This document shows, one piece after another, positions 1 through 10,069 of a stretch of 64,000 bases of DNA. Below the pieces are notes generated by a model. That model searched no databases. It was not told the origin of the DNA and saw nothing but the letters and a program-made list of their open reading frames with translations. Origin of the DNA: Pycnopodia helianthoides (lineage: Eukaryota > Echinodermata > Asteroidea > Forcipulatida > Asteriidae); contig CM063253.1 in NCBI GenBank assembly GCA_032158295.1, positions 2,201,001 to 2,265,000 on the forward strand. Direction: 5' to 3'. Numbering within the stretch: the stretch's first letter is position 1; every line of letters begins with the position of its first letter. The position numbers and the translations under genes are program-made.

Positions 1-59
1 TTTATGAGATGTCTAATAAGGAGGGGATAGATCATGATTAAAGTATGACTGTGTGTAGT

Positions 60-1008
60 TTCACACCAAAAGAGGACAGGGAAGAGACAGAGAGAGGGGG
101 AGAGAGAGAGAGGAGAGGGGCCAGAAAAGAGGACAGAGAAGATGGGGAGAGGAGAGGGGCTAAAATAGAAAAGAGGACAGGGAAGAGACAGAGAGAGAGA
201 GGGGGGGAGAGAGGAGAGGGGCCAGGAAAGAGGACAGAGAAGATAGAAGAAAGCGGCTACAATAGAAAAGAAGACAGGACAGATGGGGAGAGGAGAGGGG
301 CTAAAATAGAAGAGGACGGGGAAGAAGGAGAGACGAGAGGGACCAGGAAAGAGGACAGAGAAGATAAAAGAAAGCGGCTAGAATAGAAAAGAGGAAAGGG
401 AAGAAAGGAGAGAGGAGAGGGACCAGGAAAGAGGACAGGGAAGATAGAAGAAAGCGGCTAGAATAGAAAAAAGGACAGGGAAGAAGAGACGAGAGGGGCC
501 AGGAAAGAGGCAAGGAGAGAGGAGAGGGGCCAGGAAAGAGGACAGGGAAGATAGAGAGAGGACAATGGCTAGAATAGAAAAGAGGACAGGGAAGAAGGAG
601 AGGGGCCAGGAAAGAGGACAGGGAAGATAGAGGAAAGAGGCTAGAACAGAAAAGAGGACAGGGAAATCAGAGAGAGGACAATGGCTAGAATAGAAAAGAG
701 GACAGGGAAGGAGAGGGGCCAGGAAAGAGGATAGGGAAGATAGAAGAAAGCGGCTAGAATAGAAAAGAGGACAGGGAAGGAGATAGGAGAGGGGCCAGGA
801 AAGAGGACAGGGAAGATAGAGGAAAGCGGCTAGAATAGAAAAGAGGACAGGGAAGGAGATAGGAGAGGGGCCAGGAAAGAGGACAGTGAAGATAGAGGAA
901 AGGGGCTAGAACAGAAAAGAGGACAGGAAAGATGGGGAGAGGAGAGGGGCTAGGAAAGAGGACAGGGAAGATGGAGGAAAGGGGCTAGAATAGAGGAGGA
1001 CAGGGAGG
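60..1008. repeat. GA-rich minisatellite array
   Basis: Nearly pure purine sequence built from shuffled modules such as GAGGACAGGGAAG, GGGGCCAGGAAAGAG and GGCTAGAATAGAAAAGAG. The modules recur as composite units of roughly 60-80 bp, with clear near-identical units between about 560 and 1000. The long open frames here on both strands are a by-product of the purine bias and the repeat; they have no protein-like composition. Confidence 0.9.
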
Positions 1009-1025
1009 ACATTTTTATTTATTCA

Positions 1026-1054
1026 ATCTTACCAATGTTGTGCACACCCATTAA
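1026..1054. repeat. Solo terminus of TTAA element family E
   Basis: The sequence CTTACCAATGTTGTGCACAC followed by CCATTAA matches the right end of the complete family E element at 7299-7642, which ends CTTACCAATGTTGTACACAC then CCTTTAA. No matching left end is seen, because the sequence to the left is the GA-rich minisatellite. It is either a truncated element or an element whose body was replaced by the array. Confidence 0.6.
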
Positions 1055-1697
1055 GCACAGTGTCCACAAACTCAACTGAATGCAGGCATTTTAACACTGT
1101 ATGTCTGCAAAATTGACCTCCGTACTTTTCTCTACAAAAACTTCAGCCTAGGCATTTCACCCCCCCCTCTTAAAAGAAGGAGACAAATGTGGGTCATGTC
1201 AATTACAATTTTTTCCCCCAACTCTTTTGGACTCTCAGATCCCAAAGGACAAATTCATCAACAATGCTTTTCTCAATTTTGAGCATCACGTTATTTGATA
1301 CCTATATCATAATTCTTCAATTTAAAGTAACACAAACTGTATGTACTGAGCTCAAGTGACATTATATTTCAGAGAAAAATGATATAGTATTTTTTTGCAA
1401 AGCTGTCAAGATCGAATTTCTTGGCAAGAACAAATATTGCTTGTTAATATAATCTCTCTTATTTACTTTAAACACCTTTTTTTCGAACACCACCTTTAAC
1501 TAATTTCACTTGTCTTGAATTTTTGCAGATCAATGCAAACCATGTTGGTTTCTTCGGAGGATTTCAACCCATCTCACAGAAAGCCAGTGAGTGCAACTTC
1601 TGCTTACCGCAGAATACTCAGATTACAGAAACCCGTAAAGCACGGGATTGCAAGAGTCGTTAGAACAGAATTCGGCCTTGAATGAAATTGGGATCTT
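1055..1697. other. Unassigned AT-rich sequence
   Basis: No gene, terminal inverted repeat or tandem unit is visible here. There are short poly-T and poly-C tracts (for example near 1160 and 1211). Reading frames are broken in all phases. Confidence 0.5.
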
Positions 1698-1790
1698 GGC
1701 CCAATTTCATGGCTCTGCTTAGCCATAAAATTCTGGGCTGTAAAGCACACAATTCTACGGGGGGTAAGCGCAGAACTCCGCGGTGGGCCC
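1698..1790. repeat. Family H foldback MITE, short copy
   Basis: It begins TTGGCCCAATTTCATGGCTC and continues TGCTTA, matching the terminus of the complete family H copy at 41777-42026, and it ends GGTGGGCCC. At 93 bp it is much shorter than the 200-250 bp copies, so it is probably internally deleted. An inverted bit (GAATGAAATTGGGA) lies directly to its left. Confidence 0.55.
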
Positions 1791-2339
1791 TGGTGAATAC
1801 AGTTCACTAAAAAACACAACAACTTGAGAAGGACAGCGCGTGCTGTCAAAAAAGCTTGCCTGGAAATGGCCCACTCATTCAGCTCACACATTTTGTTCTC
1901 CCGCCGTGTGCAGAATCAAAAGAAAGAAAAAAAAAGACAAGGACAAAATCATGCGATGGTCTTACCGGATAAGCAAGTACCTGAGTGAGATTGACAAGAA
2001 ATCTATCGCTAGCAGACGAGACTAGGAGATGACTAGTCATAAGTTGGACTGAGTCATGACCTACTCCCGCACGGTACTACTCAGTCAAAGTGGGTCTGTC
2101 ACTCAAACTCAGTCAGAGTAGAGGTGTAATTCCAACCAAGCCCCCCCCCCCCCACCAACCACCATCACCATCCTCCTCCTTTTTCACAATGACCTCGTTG
2201 ACTCCACCAATTGTCTCCCAGTGAAAGACTTCATCTTATCTTAAAAAGTGCCATGGCTGCATCCGAAGCAAATATTTCTTCATTTGTATGCTCTGATTAA
2301 AACTTGAAAGGAAGTTGTAATGACGGGTAAAATCGGATT

Positions 2340-3215
2340 AAAGTGTACAGTAAGGTCGTATCTTGCACATTTCAGGTCAGTGCAACTAGGTCATAACTCC
2401 ATTTAGCAAGAAGGTTGTATATTGCGCATCTCAAAGCGAGGCTGTAGGTCAGTATTACTAGGTCATTTAGGCTACACGGCCATATCTTGCACATTTCAAT
2501 GCAAGGTGTTAGGTCAATGCAACTGGGTCATAACTCCCTTTAGCAACAAGGTCATATCTTGCACATTCCAATGCAAGGTGTTAGATCAGTGCAACTAGGT
2601 CATAACCCCCTCTAGCAACAAGGTCATATCTTGCAGATTTCAATGCAATGTATTATTAGGTCAATGCAACTAGGTCATAACTCCCTCTAGCAACAAGGTC
2701 GTATCCTAGCTGCACATTTCAACGCAAGTTGTTAGGTCAGTGCAACTAGTTCATAAGGAATAAAAAAAAATTTGTTGGATTGCCCTTTCACCCGATTTTT
2801 TTCTTGGGTCGGTCGGTCGTTTTTTTTGTTTTTTTTGTTTTTTAGATGTCAAAGAATGCCCAAAACACACTGCATAAATATTTCAGAGTGAAGTAGATAT
2901 GTTTGCACTTTGAAATATAAACCTAAAGTGTTAATATGTGTCTGTCATCTATATTTTAAACAAAGGGCAACCGTATTTACCATTTTGTAAGCATAAATGT
3001 TTATGAAATCAAAATTCTGAAGAAAAAAAAAAAAACGCGACCAAGATTTTGCTACTTTTACGGTCGGTCGGGAAAGGGCAATCCAACAAAAAAAATTTTA
3101 TGCCTAATCTTGAGTGCTTCAAAAAATAGGCTAGGTCACAACTCACTTGTGAGACAAAGTTGTTTTCTAAGCACCTCACAACAAAGAGGATTCGGATCAG
3201 TACAACGATGGGCTG
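2340..3215. repeat. Tandem array, unit about 72 bp
   Basis: About six units containing GCAACTAGGTCATAACTCCC, then TAGCAACAAGGTCATATCTTGC, then CACATTTCAATGCAAGGTG run from about 2340 to 2753. A strongly diverged unit (CTAGGTCACAACTCACTTGT and onward) lies at about 3128-3215, on the far side of an inserted MITE. The array therefore predates the insertion and is split by it. Confidence 0.8.
2757..3104. mobile_element. PIF/Harbinger-like MITE with TAA target duplication
   Basis: The ends are inverted repeats: the left end has TTGTTGGATTGCCCTTTC and the right end has GAAAGGGCAATCCAACAA, with ACCGACC-type repeats just inside. The outermost bases are GG and CC, flanked on both sides by TAA (2754-2756 and 3105-3107). 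A three-base TAA/TTA target duplication is typical of PIF/Harbinger elements; that assignment is an inference because there is no transposase. It sits within the 72-bp array at the TCATAACTCC position. Confidence 0.75.
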
Positions 3216-3878
3216 TACTACTTCATGAATTCTTAGTTTACATATGTAAGACGCTTCGGACAGACAATCTCACGAAGACGTACATTTTCGTGGTTCGACA
3301 AATCAGCACCTTCCAAGAGAATGTCCATCTAATTAAATGCAAGCTCTGGCATGACTACATAAAATAACAAAATAATATAGACATAGCACACCTAATATGA
3401 ACAGGTCATCAAGGTTCTAAGATATAATATTAAAAAAAAATCATTTAATAACAGGGAGGAATTTGATAACATTGCCGTTACTTTAATTTCATCTACTGAA
3501 TCTTAATATCAGGACCTGTAGTCCGGGCAGATTAGTGCAAAATGGAACCTGCCAAAGCCCAAGAAAATATCTGACATTTGTGTAAAGGATGTGTGGCCTT
3601 GTAGAGGTTGATGAACGGACTGAATATGAACGAGAAAAAAAAAAACTTTTTAATAAAGATTCTCTCCGATTCAAAATGCCAAGCTAAGAGAACATAAGAC
3701 GTTACCATATCAGGTGACAATGCAATGTGTTAACGACCCGGCATCCCGCTCGAAGTCTTTTGTCTTTTGCAAGGTGCATCCTACTTTATAAAACTTTTGG
3801 GGGCTGTCTACTGCTGCGTTACCTCGGCTTCCTGAGAAAAAAGGCACGGGCACCGGGGGGTAGCGTTTGCGCGGTCGT
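3216..3878. other. Unassigned sequence
   Basis: No gene or repeat boundary is supported. Short open frames on both strands carry homopolymer runs (poly-A near 3637) and have no recognisable motif. Confidence 0.45.
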
Positions 3879-3951
3879 CACAACCAAACTGTTTCGGTTT
3901 GAATCGGCCATTGGTTAATCACTGGCCAATGACCGAAATAGTTTTGGTTTG
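3879..3951. repeat. Imperfect palindrome
   Basis: CCAAACTGTTTCGGT on the left pairs with ACCGAAATAGTTTTGG on the right, and a second inner pair is formed by TCGGCCATTGG and CTGGCCAATGACCGA. It could be a small foldback element or a hairpin; no target duplication is clear. Confidence 0.45.
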
Positions 3952-5026
3952 AAAGCAGAGAAAAACGCAGCCCAGTTTAAAGTGTTTTGTTTGGGCAAGT
4001 CAGTACAGCACGGACTTGAAGTTGATCAAAGTTGAAATTTTATCTTGTTGAATGTTCACAATTTTCCTGACATTGATGGGCTTCTGATAAAGCAAGGAAA
4101 AAACATGATTCTTTATCCCTGATGCAACATATTACATAATAAATATTTTAAATCATGTTTGTAAAACAAATGACCCTAAATTAGTTCACAAATATGTACA
4201 ATTTTTCATCAAAACATAATTTTTTTTTAAACTCAGTAATGCTCTCTGAATCGTTGTTAGATAAATCTAGCCCGTTTGGGGTAGTAGCCCATTTGGGGTA
4301 GTACCCCAACTAGGCTAAGACTCTATTCTGGTTGGACTGCACTTCTCCCAATGGGGGATATCAATATCCCCAATCAGGATATCCTAGACACTTTTTTGCC
4401 TCGGTACACTTTTGAAGTTTTTCTTTCAAAATGTCACAATATGCAACTCAAAAAAAAATCCGTGACTGGAATATTCCCACTTTAACTCCTTCAAATTATG
4501 ACTTTTCAGATATTGAACTCTGGAAACGGTGGAACAGATTATCGAGTATGTCTTTCAATGGATATAACATAAAATGTGACTTGAGTTTGATCCGGCGCAT
4601 TCACACCCCGAAATGTCCCTTTCTCCGAGACAACACTTAAAAAATTGAATATGACCGAGCCACCTGCCCGTTTTAGCGTTAAGCGCCCCGCGATCAAATA
4701 GCGATAACTGTCCCATGCTTTGCATGCTGATAGTAAATTAAACGACGCTGTCATGGCAACACCTCCTAGGTTCCACAATCTTGGCAGACGTGGGGAGATA
4801 TCCGAGACGATTGGCCGTAGGGATGTAATAATGCCCTCATGGTAATGTTGCTCTGAGAGGACATTTGAGGACAAGTTACTCAAACAAACAACGAGGGGGG
4901 GGGGGGGGGGGACAACGGCGATAGGGGCTGGGGGTACAATCGGGATGGGGGAGGTGCTCCTAGTGATGTGCTGCTGAAGACTAATGAGGTTGAACACAAT
5001 GCAAACCACCAGTTGATGGAGATTAT
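3952..5026. other. Unassigned sequence with poly-G tract; possible 3' UTR side of a minus-strand exon
   Basis: The motif CCCGTTTGGGGTAGTA is duplicated near 4270. A 15-bp poly-G run lies near 4895-4910. A 163-codon open frame on the minus strand (4539-5030) runs through the poly-G tract as a proline run and is not considered a gene. If the candidate exon at 5027-5191 is real, this stretch would hold its 3' untranslated region. Confidence 0.35.
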
Positions 5027-5191
5027 TCATTGAGTGGTTTCTGACAGATACAAAACAGGAACAAGATTATCCACGACAAACTGTTTCAAAAATCTCTTCA
5101 GTCGTAGGAAAGCTGTCTTCCCCACGTTCTTTAAATTTTCTTTTGTTTTGATCTGAAGAGAGGGGACGTCATGGCCGGGATTGACCACGCC
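5027..5191 (-). CDS. Candidate terminal exon, unknown protein (hypothetical)
   Basis: On the minus strand a good acceptor (TTGCTGTTCAG just above 5191) is followed by 54 open codons and a TGA at 5027-5029. The peptide contains VVNPGHDVPSLQIKTKENLK and then KTAFLRLKRFLKQFVV, a balanced composition with a basic amphipathic stretch. It starts in phase 0, which fits the phase 0 donor of the candidate exon at 11029-11087. I do not recognise the family. A single open stretch of this length can occur by chance in AT-rich DNA, so this is a hypothesis resting on acceptor quality, phase agreement and composition. No poly(A) signal was confidently placed downstream. Confidence 0.3.
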   Translation of the reverse strand, partial: GVVNPGHDVPSLQIKTKENLKNVGKTAFLRLKRFLKQFVVDNLVPVLYLSETTQ

Positions 5192-5355
5192 CTGAACAGC
5201 AACTTGAAAAGCATGAACAACTCAAGACAATCAGTTATTCAAAGTATTACAACAATTTTTATTATGTAACCTCTCAAGAAAGTTATATAAGGGAACAAAG
5301 AATATAACACATCAACACAAAAAATGTGTGTTTGTTAAATGCCGCATTCATGTTG

Positions 5356-5549
5356 CAGAGCTGACAACATTTGCATCTTGCATTCAGGGGGATTTTGTAC
5401 AACAACTCTGGGAGATATTTAGAATTACATTCAACATAATAGGGACGTTTCCATAATCAGGGTGTTTTTCAAATTTTTAGAACGTGGAAAGATTGATTTA
5501 TTTTCTAGGGAACCAAGTTCTGCAGAATCAGGGAGTGTTGGCAGCTCTG
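5356..5549. mobile_element. MITE with CAGAGCTG ends, copy 1
   Basis: The element starts CAGAGCTGACAACATTTGC and ends GTTGGCAGCTCTG, which are inverted repeats. It is flanked by an exact 6-bp duplication, ATGTTG, at 5350-5355 and 5550-5555. The internal sequence matches the copy at 6237-6435. The transposon superfamily is uncertain; CAG-starting ends with a 5-8 bp duplication suggest a hAT relative. Confidence 0.75.
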
Positions 5550-6043
5550 ATGTTGCCCTTTAGTCCTACACCATAAAAGTCAAGTTGCTAACTGACCAGT
5601 ATTTATGACCTTTCAAACTTGACATTAAAGACAGGAACAAACTTGACTGTTGGCCTCTACCAAACTTAAATATCTTGCACATAACTAGATTTTTCACCCT
5701 TTCTTAAATAATCCAAAAGGGTGTTATAACTTTGTCAGCTACACTACGAAGTAACACACTTGCACGAACCGGTAAAAACTAGCAATCAAAGAAAACAAAT
5801 TCTAAAGTTAAATGTTTTTTTAACACAATGCTTTCCTTGTGTTCTCAAAAGTGTGTTCTCAGTTAGCTTTCTCTTTGTGAACATTTGATGCTTTGAACTT
5901 GATAAATATTCTGGTTTTGACTTTTCTACATACTAAGTTCAGAAGCAATGACAAAGAAAAGATGAGTGTGAAGAAAAAAAGGGGGAAACGGGTCAATTTT
6001 TGTTTCATTGAAGTAGCACAATCCAATGTTTTATAACACCACA

Positions 6044-6206
6044 GGTCGATTTCACGAAACTCTTTCTAACTTAGGACTAGTCCTAGGCAAAGCTAAGAGA
6101 AAAAAGGACTAGTCCCTAAGTACTTGTCCTAACTTAGGACTAGTCCTATCTCTTAGCATTGTCTAGAACTAGTCCTAAGTTAGGAAGAGTTTTTATGAAA
6201 TCAACC
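6044..6206. mobile_element. Foldback MITE with CTTAGGACTAGTCC arms
   Basis: The left arm GGTCGATTTCACGAAACTC then CTAACTTAGGACTAGTCC pairs with the right arm GGACTAGTCCTAAGTTAG then GAAATCAACC. Inner copies of ACTTAGGACTAGTCCTA make the element almost entirely self-complementary. Elements built on this TTAGGACTAGTCC motif are, from memory, common in marine invertebrates. Confidence 0.8.
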
Positions 6207-6236
6207 ACTCATTTGTTATACTTCATGACCAGAGAG

Positions 6237-6435
6237 CAGAGCTGCCGACATTTGCATCTTGCAGTTAGGGAGATTTTGTACAACAATCAGAGAGGTATTT
6301 TAGAAATACATTCAACATAATGAACAAGTCTCCATTAACAGGGAGGTTTTCAATTTTTGTTCATCAGAACATGAAAAGATTGGTTTATTTTCAGGGAAAC
6401 TTTCCTGCAGAATCAGGGGAGAGTTGGCCGCTCTG
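6237..6435. mobile_element. MITE with CAGAGCTG ends, copy 2
   Basis: It begins CAGAGCTGCCGACATTTGC and ends GTTGGCCGCTCTG, collinear with copy 1 at 5356-5549 and of about the same length. Flanking duplication is not clear (AGAGAG on the left, ATGGAG on the right), so this copy is older or its flanks have mutated. Confidence 0.7.
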
Positions 6436-6909
6436 ATGGAGGTCAGTGCATGCCCACACAGGAGGAGTGCTACTTCTCCATTTTATGCAGAGTGTGCGCC
6501 GTGCATTAAATGGAAATTGAGTACTTCTTCGTGAAAATGAAAACTGTCCTTTACGTGCAAAGGTCGCCGTTGACATTTAGCATCATTTCAAAAGTGAAAC
6601 TCGTGGAGCTTTGAAATTTCCGTGAAATTGTCGGCCTGCCGACAATTGACACGTACAAAATAATAATAATAAATAAATGGACAGAAATTAAAATTACAAA
6701 AGTATTTCTTCATCTCAGATAGCATTATCAGTTCTAATTTCTGACAGATTACATAAAAAACTACAAAGTTGTTCCCATTTTTGTTGCATAACATCAAGAG
6801 GGAACAACAGCAGAACAAATTAATGCAGATTTTTTTTTTAAAGTAATCTTGTGAATGCATTCTTCAAGAATTAGATAGAAACTATCTTTTCCATATAGTG
6901 CATGTCAGC

Positions 6910-7302
6910 TTAAAGGTATTATACAGGATTGGTAAAGACAACAAATATTATTGTTCAATTTCAGTCTGAAAGTTTTTTTAATTATGAAGTTCGTACAAGA
7001 ACCATTTTTTTTCCCTGTGAAATATTTATCTCTGAAATGAAGTCATATTCCAGAAACTGTATCTGAAATCCTACTAAAATAAACAGCTGATTTCGGTTGT
7101 TACAACCAAAAATTAAGGACAATATGCTCACATGCTGATCATTTTGCTTATAGTTTTCACTATTTTCTCCTGACTCAAACAATGGATTAAGCCCAAATTC
7201 TCACAGGTTTGTTATTTTATGTATAATGGTTTGATCACACAAAGCATGAACCCTTTCTGCAACAATTTTGACAGCTCCACCGATCCTGCACAACACCTTT
7301 AA
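6910..7302 (+). mobile_element. TTAA element, family D (diverged)
   Basis: Begins TTAAAGGTATTATACAGGAT and ends CGATCCTGCACAACACCTTTAA. The right half carries the superfamily core TTCTCACAGGTTTGTTATTT preceded by CACTATTTTCTCCTGAC. It is more diverged than the other D copies, and its last TTAA (7299-7302) is also the first TTAA of the next element. Confidence 0.65.
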
Positions 7303-7642
7303 AAGATGTGTACAACATTGGTAATTGTCAAAAACCAGTATCCACACTTTGTGTAACCCAACATATATCCATGAAATAAACCAGTGAAAATTTAAGCTCA
7401 ATCGGTCACCAGAAAACAGTAAAAGACCCCCTTTATATGTTTTTCACTGTTTTCAAACATCGGATTTTATCACCGTGATAAAAACTAATTGTTTAACTAA
7501 TTTCTCAAAAACTATACCATTCCAAGCAAAACTATTTCTAGGGAAGTTTTCCACCATGACCATCTTCATACCATGTAAGTTATGTGGCAAATCTGTGAAC
7601 ATTCAAATTTTTAGTCTTACCAATGTTGTACACACCCTTTAA
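7299..7642 (-). mobile_element. TTAA element, family E
   Basis: Terminal inverted repeats: TTAAAAGATGTGTACAACAT at the left and ATGTTGTACACACCCTTTAA at the right. The core appears inverted as CCAGTGAAAATTTAAGCTCA near 7381. The centre is a perfect palindrome, TTTTATCACCGTGATAAAA, at 7465-7483. It abuts the family D element and shares one TTAA with it. Confidence 0.75.
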
Positions 7643-9344
7643 AAGGAACACAACAGTTCCTAAAACATTGAGCTCGTCAACAATTTTATACTTTGTCTCT
7701 TTAAGCCACCGGAGCGTACAAGAGAACCACCAAAATAATGTTTTTCGGGGGGGGGGGGGGGAAACAAACATTTCCAAACCCATGTCTGCACCCGGCTAAT
7801 ATTAATTTTGCATGTATGCAAAAAAACATTGGATGTTTCACACTTGATAAGACCCCAAGGAAATGCATCCAGACAGCGTTTCTTCAGACTTTGGCTATTT
7901 TCATCACGCGCCCTGACGTCACAGAAACTGTCAATTTGGCTTTGCAATTGCCACATGTCAACACTTTATGTTTGTAATGAAACCTAGATTATACAAACTT
8001 GAATAACACAAAGCCGGGGACGAGCCTATGATATGAAAGCACGATATATATATACACCTAGACACTGATCGCGAAATTGAAGGGTGGGCTGAGGAGGCGG
8101 GTGAGGGTGGTGCAGACAAAAGAGCGTCGAGAAAAAAAGAAGAAAGATGTGCACTCAGAAGAGTAGTGAGCTAAGGGAATTAAAATAATCTGTCATTCCT
8201 TGTGGACGCATGTTTACAGGAATATGGCTCGGGGAAAGAAACTAAATTGCAAAGCAAACTTTTTTGAGGGTAAAAAGCCAATCCAAATAAAAAGAATAAG
8301 GGATACTCTACATTTCGGGATGCTGATGCCCAAAGGCCCAAATGATGACAAAGAAAAATATCTTGTTTTGTAGATGTGGAAGGTATAGCAGCCCTGATTT
8401 GGAAAAAAAAACCTTCAGAATCCTTCCCCTCCCCAAAAAAAATAATAAATAAATAATTCTCATCACTGAACAAACCGAAAAAGAAACTTCAAAACAGTCA
8501 CAACATGAAGAAAGTTTCTGCGCAGTAGCACTAGGCCTGGAGTTTAAGTCCAAAGAGTACAACAACTTAGCATCCCCCCTCCTCTAAATAGTCGACTCAG
8601 TAAAGATTGCTGTGGGCAATACTGTTGAAGATTTAGAGTGGAAAGCTATTCCTAAGAAAATAAAAAAAATAAAAAAGGAAAAGAAGCCAGGATGCCAGGT
8701 CGACCTTTAAAAATTATACAAAACAAAAGCCAAAAAAATGTGCGGGGCAAAAATATCACATTATCGCACGCGCATCTCCAGTGCCTAAGCTGTCTCAAAG
8801 CTCTCTACAGTTGATCTTATCTGTTTCTAAGCCATGGCCACGAGCCAAAACAAGAAACAAGGAAAGATGGTACGGGGGAGAGAGAAAAAAAAAAAAAAAA
8901 AAACATGTGCAGGCTGGTAATGCTAAACCTAATCTAATCTTCAGTTAGCATACGCAAACATCCCTGCCTGCCCCATACAGAAACATGTTACACTTGGGGG
9001 GTTCTTATCCGGCCAATGTATCAGCACCAACCCCCCCCCTCTTCCACCCCCCCCCCCTCTCCTCTTTCCATCTCCAATGAGTGATCCAATCGTAGAGAAC
9101 ATACAGAAAGGGAGAAGAAGTCTTGATGGAATTCTGGGTAATAGAGAGTGGCTATATACATGGGACAGATCGACGTGGTGATAAAACAATATTATCAGTG
9201 CTCATCGGGTAAATATGTCTAATAGGTTTAACAAACTCAATACGGGGCAAAAACGTCAGGGGGGGGAAAGTGCAAACCATTGGCTAAGTTATGGCTAAAT
9301 ATGTAATTCCGGAAGAAGAAAAAAAATTCATCTCCGTTTTATTC
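7643..9344. other. Unassigned sequence with G, C and A homopolymers
   Basis: No gene is supported. There is a poly-G run near 7747-7761, a poly-A run near 8886-8903 and poly-C runs near 9030-9058. ATGGCCACGAGCCAAAACAA near 8834 opens a short frame that could be read as a start exon before a GTACGG donor, but nothing else supports it. Confidence 0.4.
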
Positions 9345-9548
9345 TTTTTTTAAAGAAGACCTGCAACTTATCTTGTTCAAAGTTTCACTAGGCCTATAAG
9401 GTTATTTCTATTACCGTTCCGATTTCGTCTGGTTTTTTTTTAATGAATTTTTTTTAAAAAGAAGACCTGCAACTTATCTTGTTCAAAGTTTCACTATAAG
9501 GTTATTTCTACTACCGTCCCGATTTCGTCTGTTTTTTTTTTAATGAAA
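9345..9548. repeat. Tandem duplication, period 106 bp
   Basis: GAAGACCTGCAACTTATCTT appears at 9355 and again at 9461, and both copies continue through AGTTTCACT, AAGGTTATTTCTA and CGATTTCGTCTG into a poly-T run. The copies differ by a few substitutions and by a short deletion of GGCC in the second. Confidence 0.85.
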
Positions 9549-9753
9549 TCTGAAACAAGGGTGCATCACAACCAAAAATATGTACTTTCAAATAATATAA
9601 TAATAATAACTGTAATTACAAACAATTAACAGTTCCTGAGGCCAGAAGCAAACTTTGAACAAAAATTTCAATATTTTTGTCTTAATATTTAACTTTTTCT
9701 AAATAAGGAGTAATATCTTCAGATCCAAAGTTCTACATGTTTACATCATCGGC

Positions 9754-9935
9754 TCAGGACTATAAGGTCGTCGGTGCAGTTTATACGGGTTTCATAAAAT
9801 TGGTTTTGCATTTTTGGGGGGCTCCTGGTGAATGGAGTTTATTGATCAAGAGTGGTCTCCAAAGTAATTGCTTGGCAAAAAGTAAACATTCCTTTTCTAA
9901 TAATAACATTTATTTGTGGATTGTAATTGTTTAGA
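9754..9935 (+). repeat. Dispersed repeat R, copy 1
   Basis: GACTATAAGGTCGTCGGTGC, TTTCATAAAATTGGTTTTGC, TTATTGATCAAGAGTGGTCT and CCAAAGTAA recur in order at 38235-38400. The two copies are about 75-80% alike by eye. No terminal repeats are seen, so the class is unknown. Confidence 0.65.
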
Positions 9936-10069
9936 AAGAATTTATATTTTTCATTGAACGCCATTTTGATCGTCACGGATATGAAATTGCAACTAAGGAC
10001 CCGAAGCACGGAGCCAAGGATTATGTTGCTGATATCTAAACCCAAGAATCTGACCCACTGCCTTCAGTT

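Noticed and set aside
45..386. 113-codon plus-strand open frame
   Set aside because: Composed of Glu/Arg/Lys/Gly from the GA-rich minisatellite; the repeat itself keeps the frame open.
1910..2025. Plus-strand exon-like segment with acceptor CGCCGTGTGCAG and peptide IMRWSYRISKYLSEIDKKS
   Set aside because: The acceptor is good but there is a poly-A stretch inside, no upstream exon and no recognisable family; too short to stand alone.
4539..5030. 163-codon minus-strand open frame, the longest in the window
   Set aside because: It runs through a 15-bp poly-G tract as a proline run, has no recognisable motif and shows no protein-like composition on either side of the run.
8834..8870. Start exon with ATGGCCACGAGCCAAAACAA before a GTACGG donor
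   Set aside because: Good initiation context but only 12 codons and no following exon; expected by chance in 64 kb.
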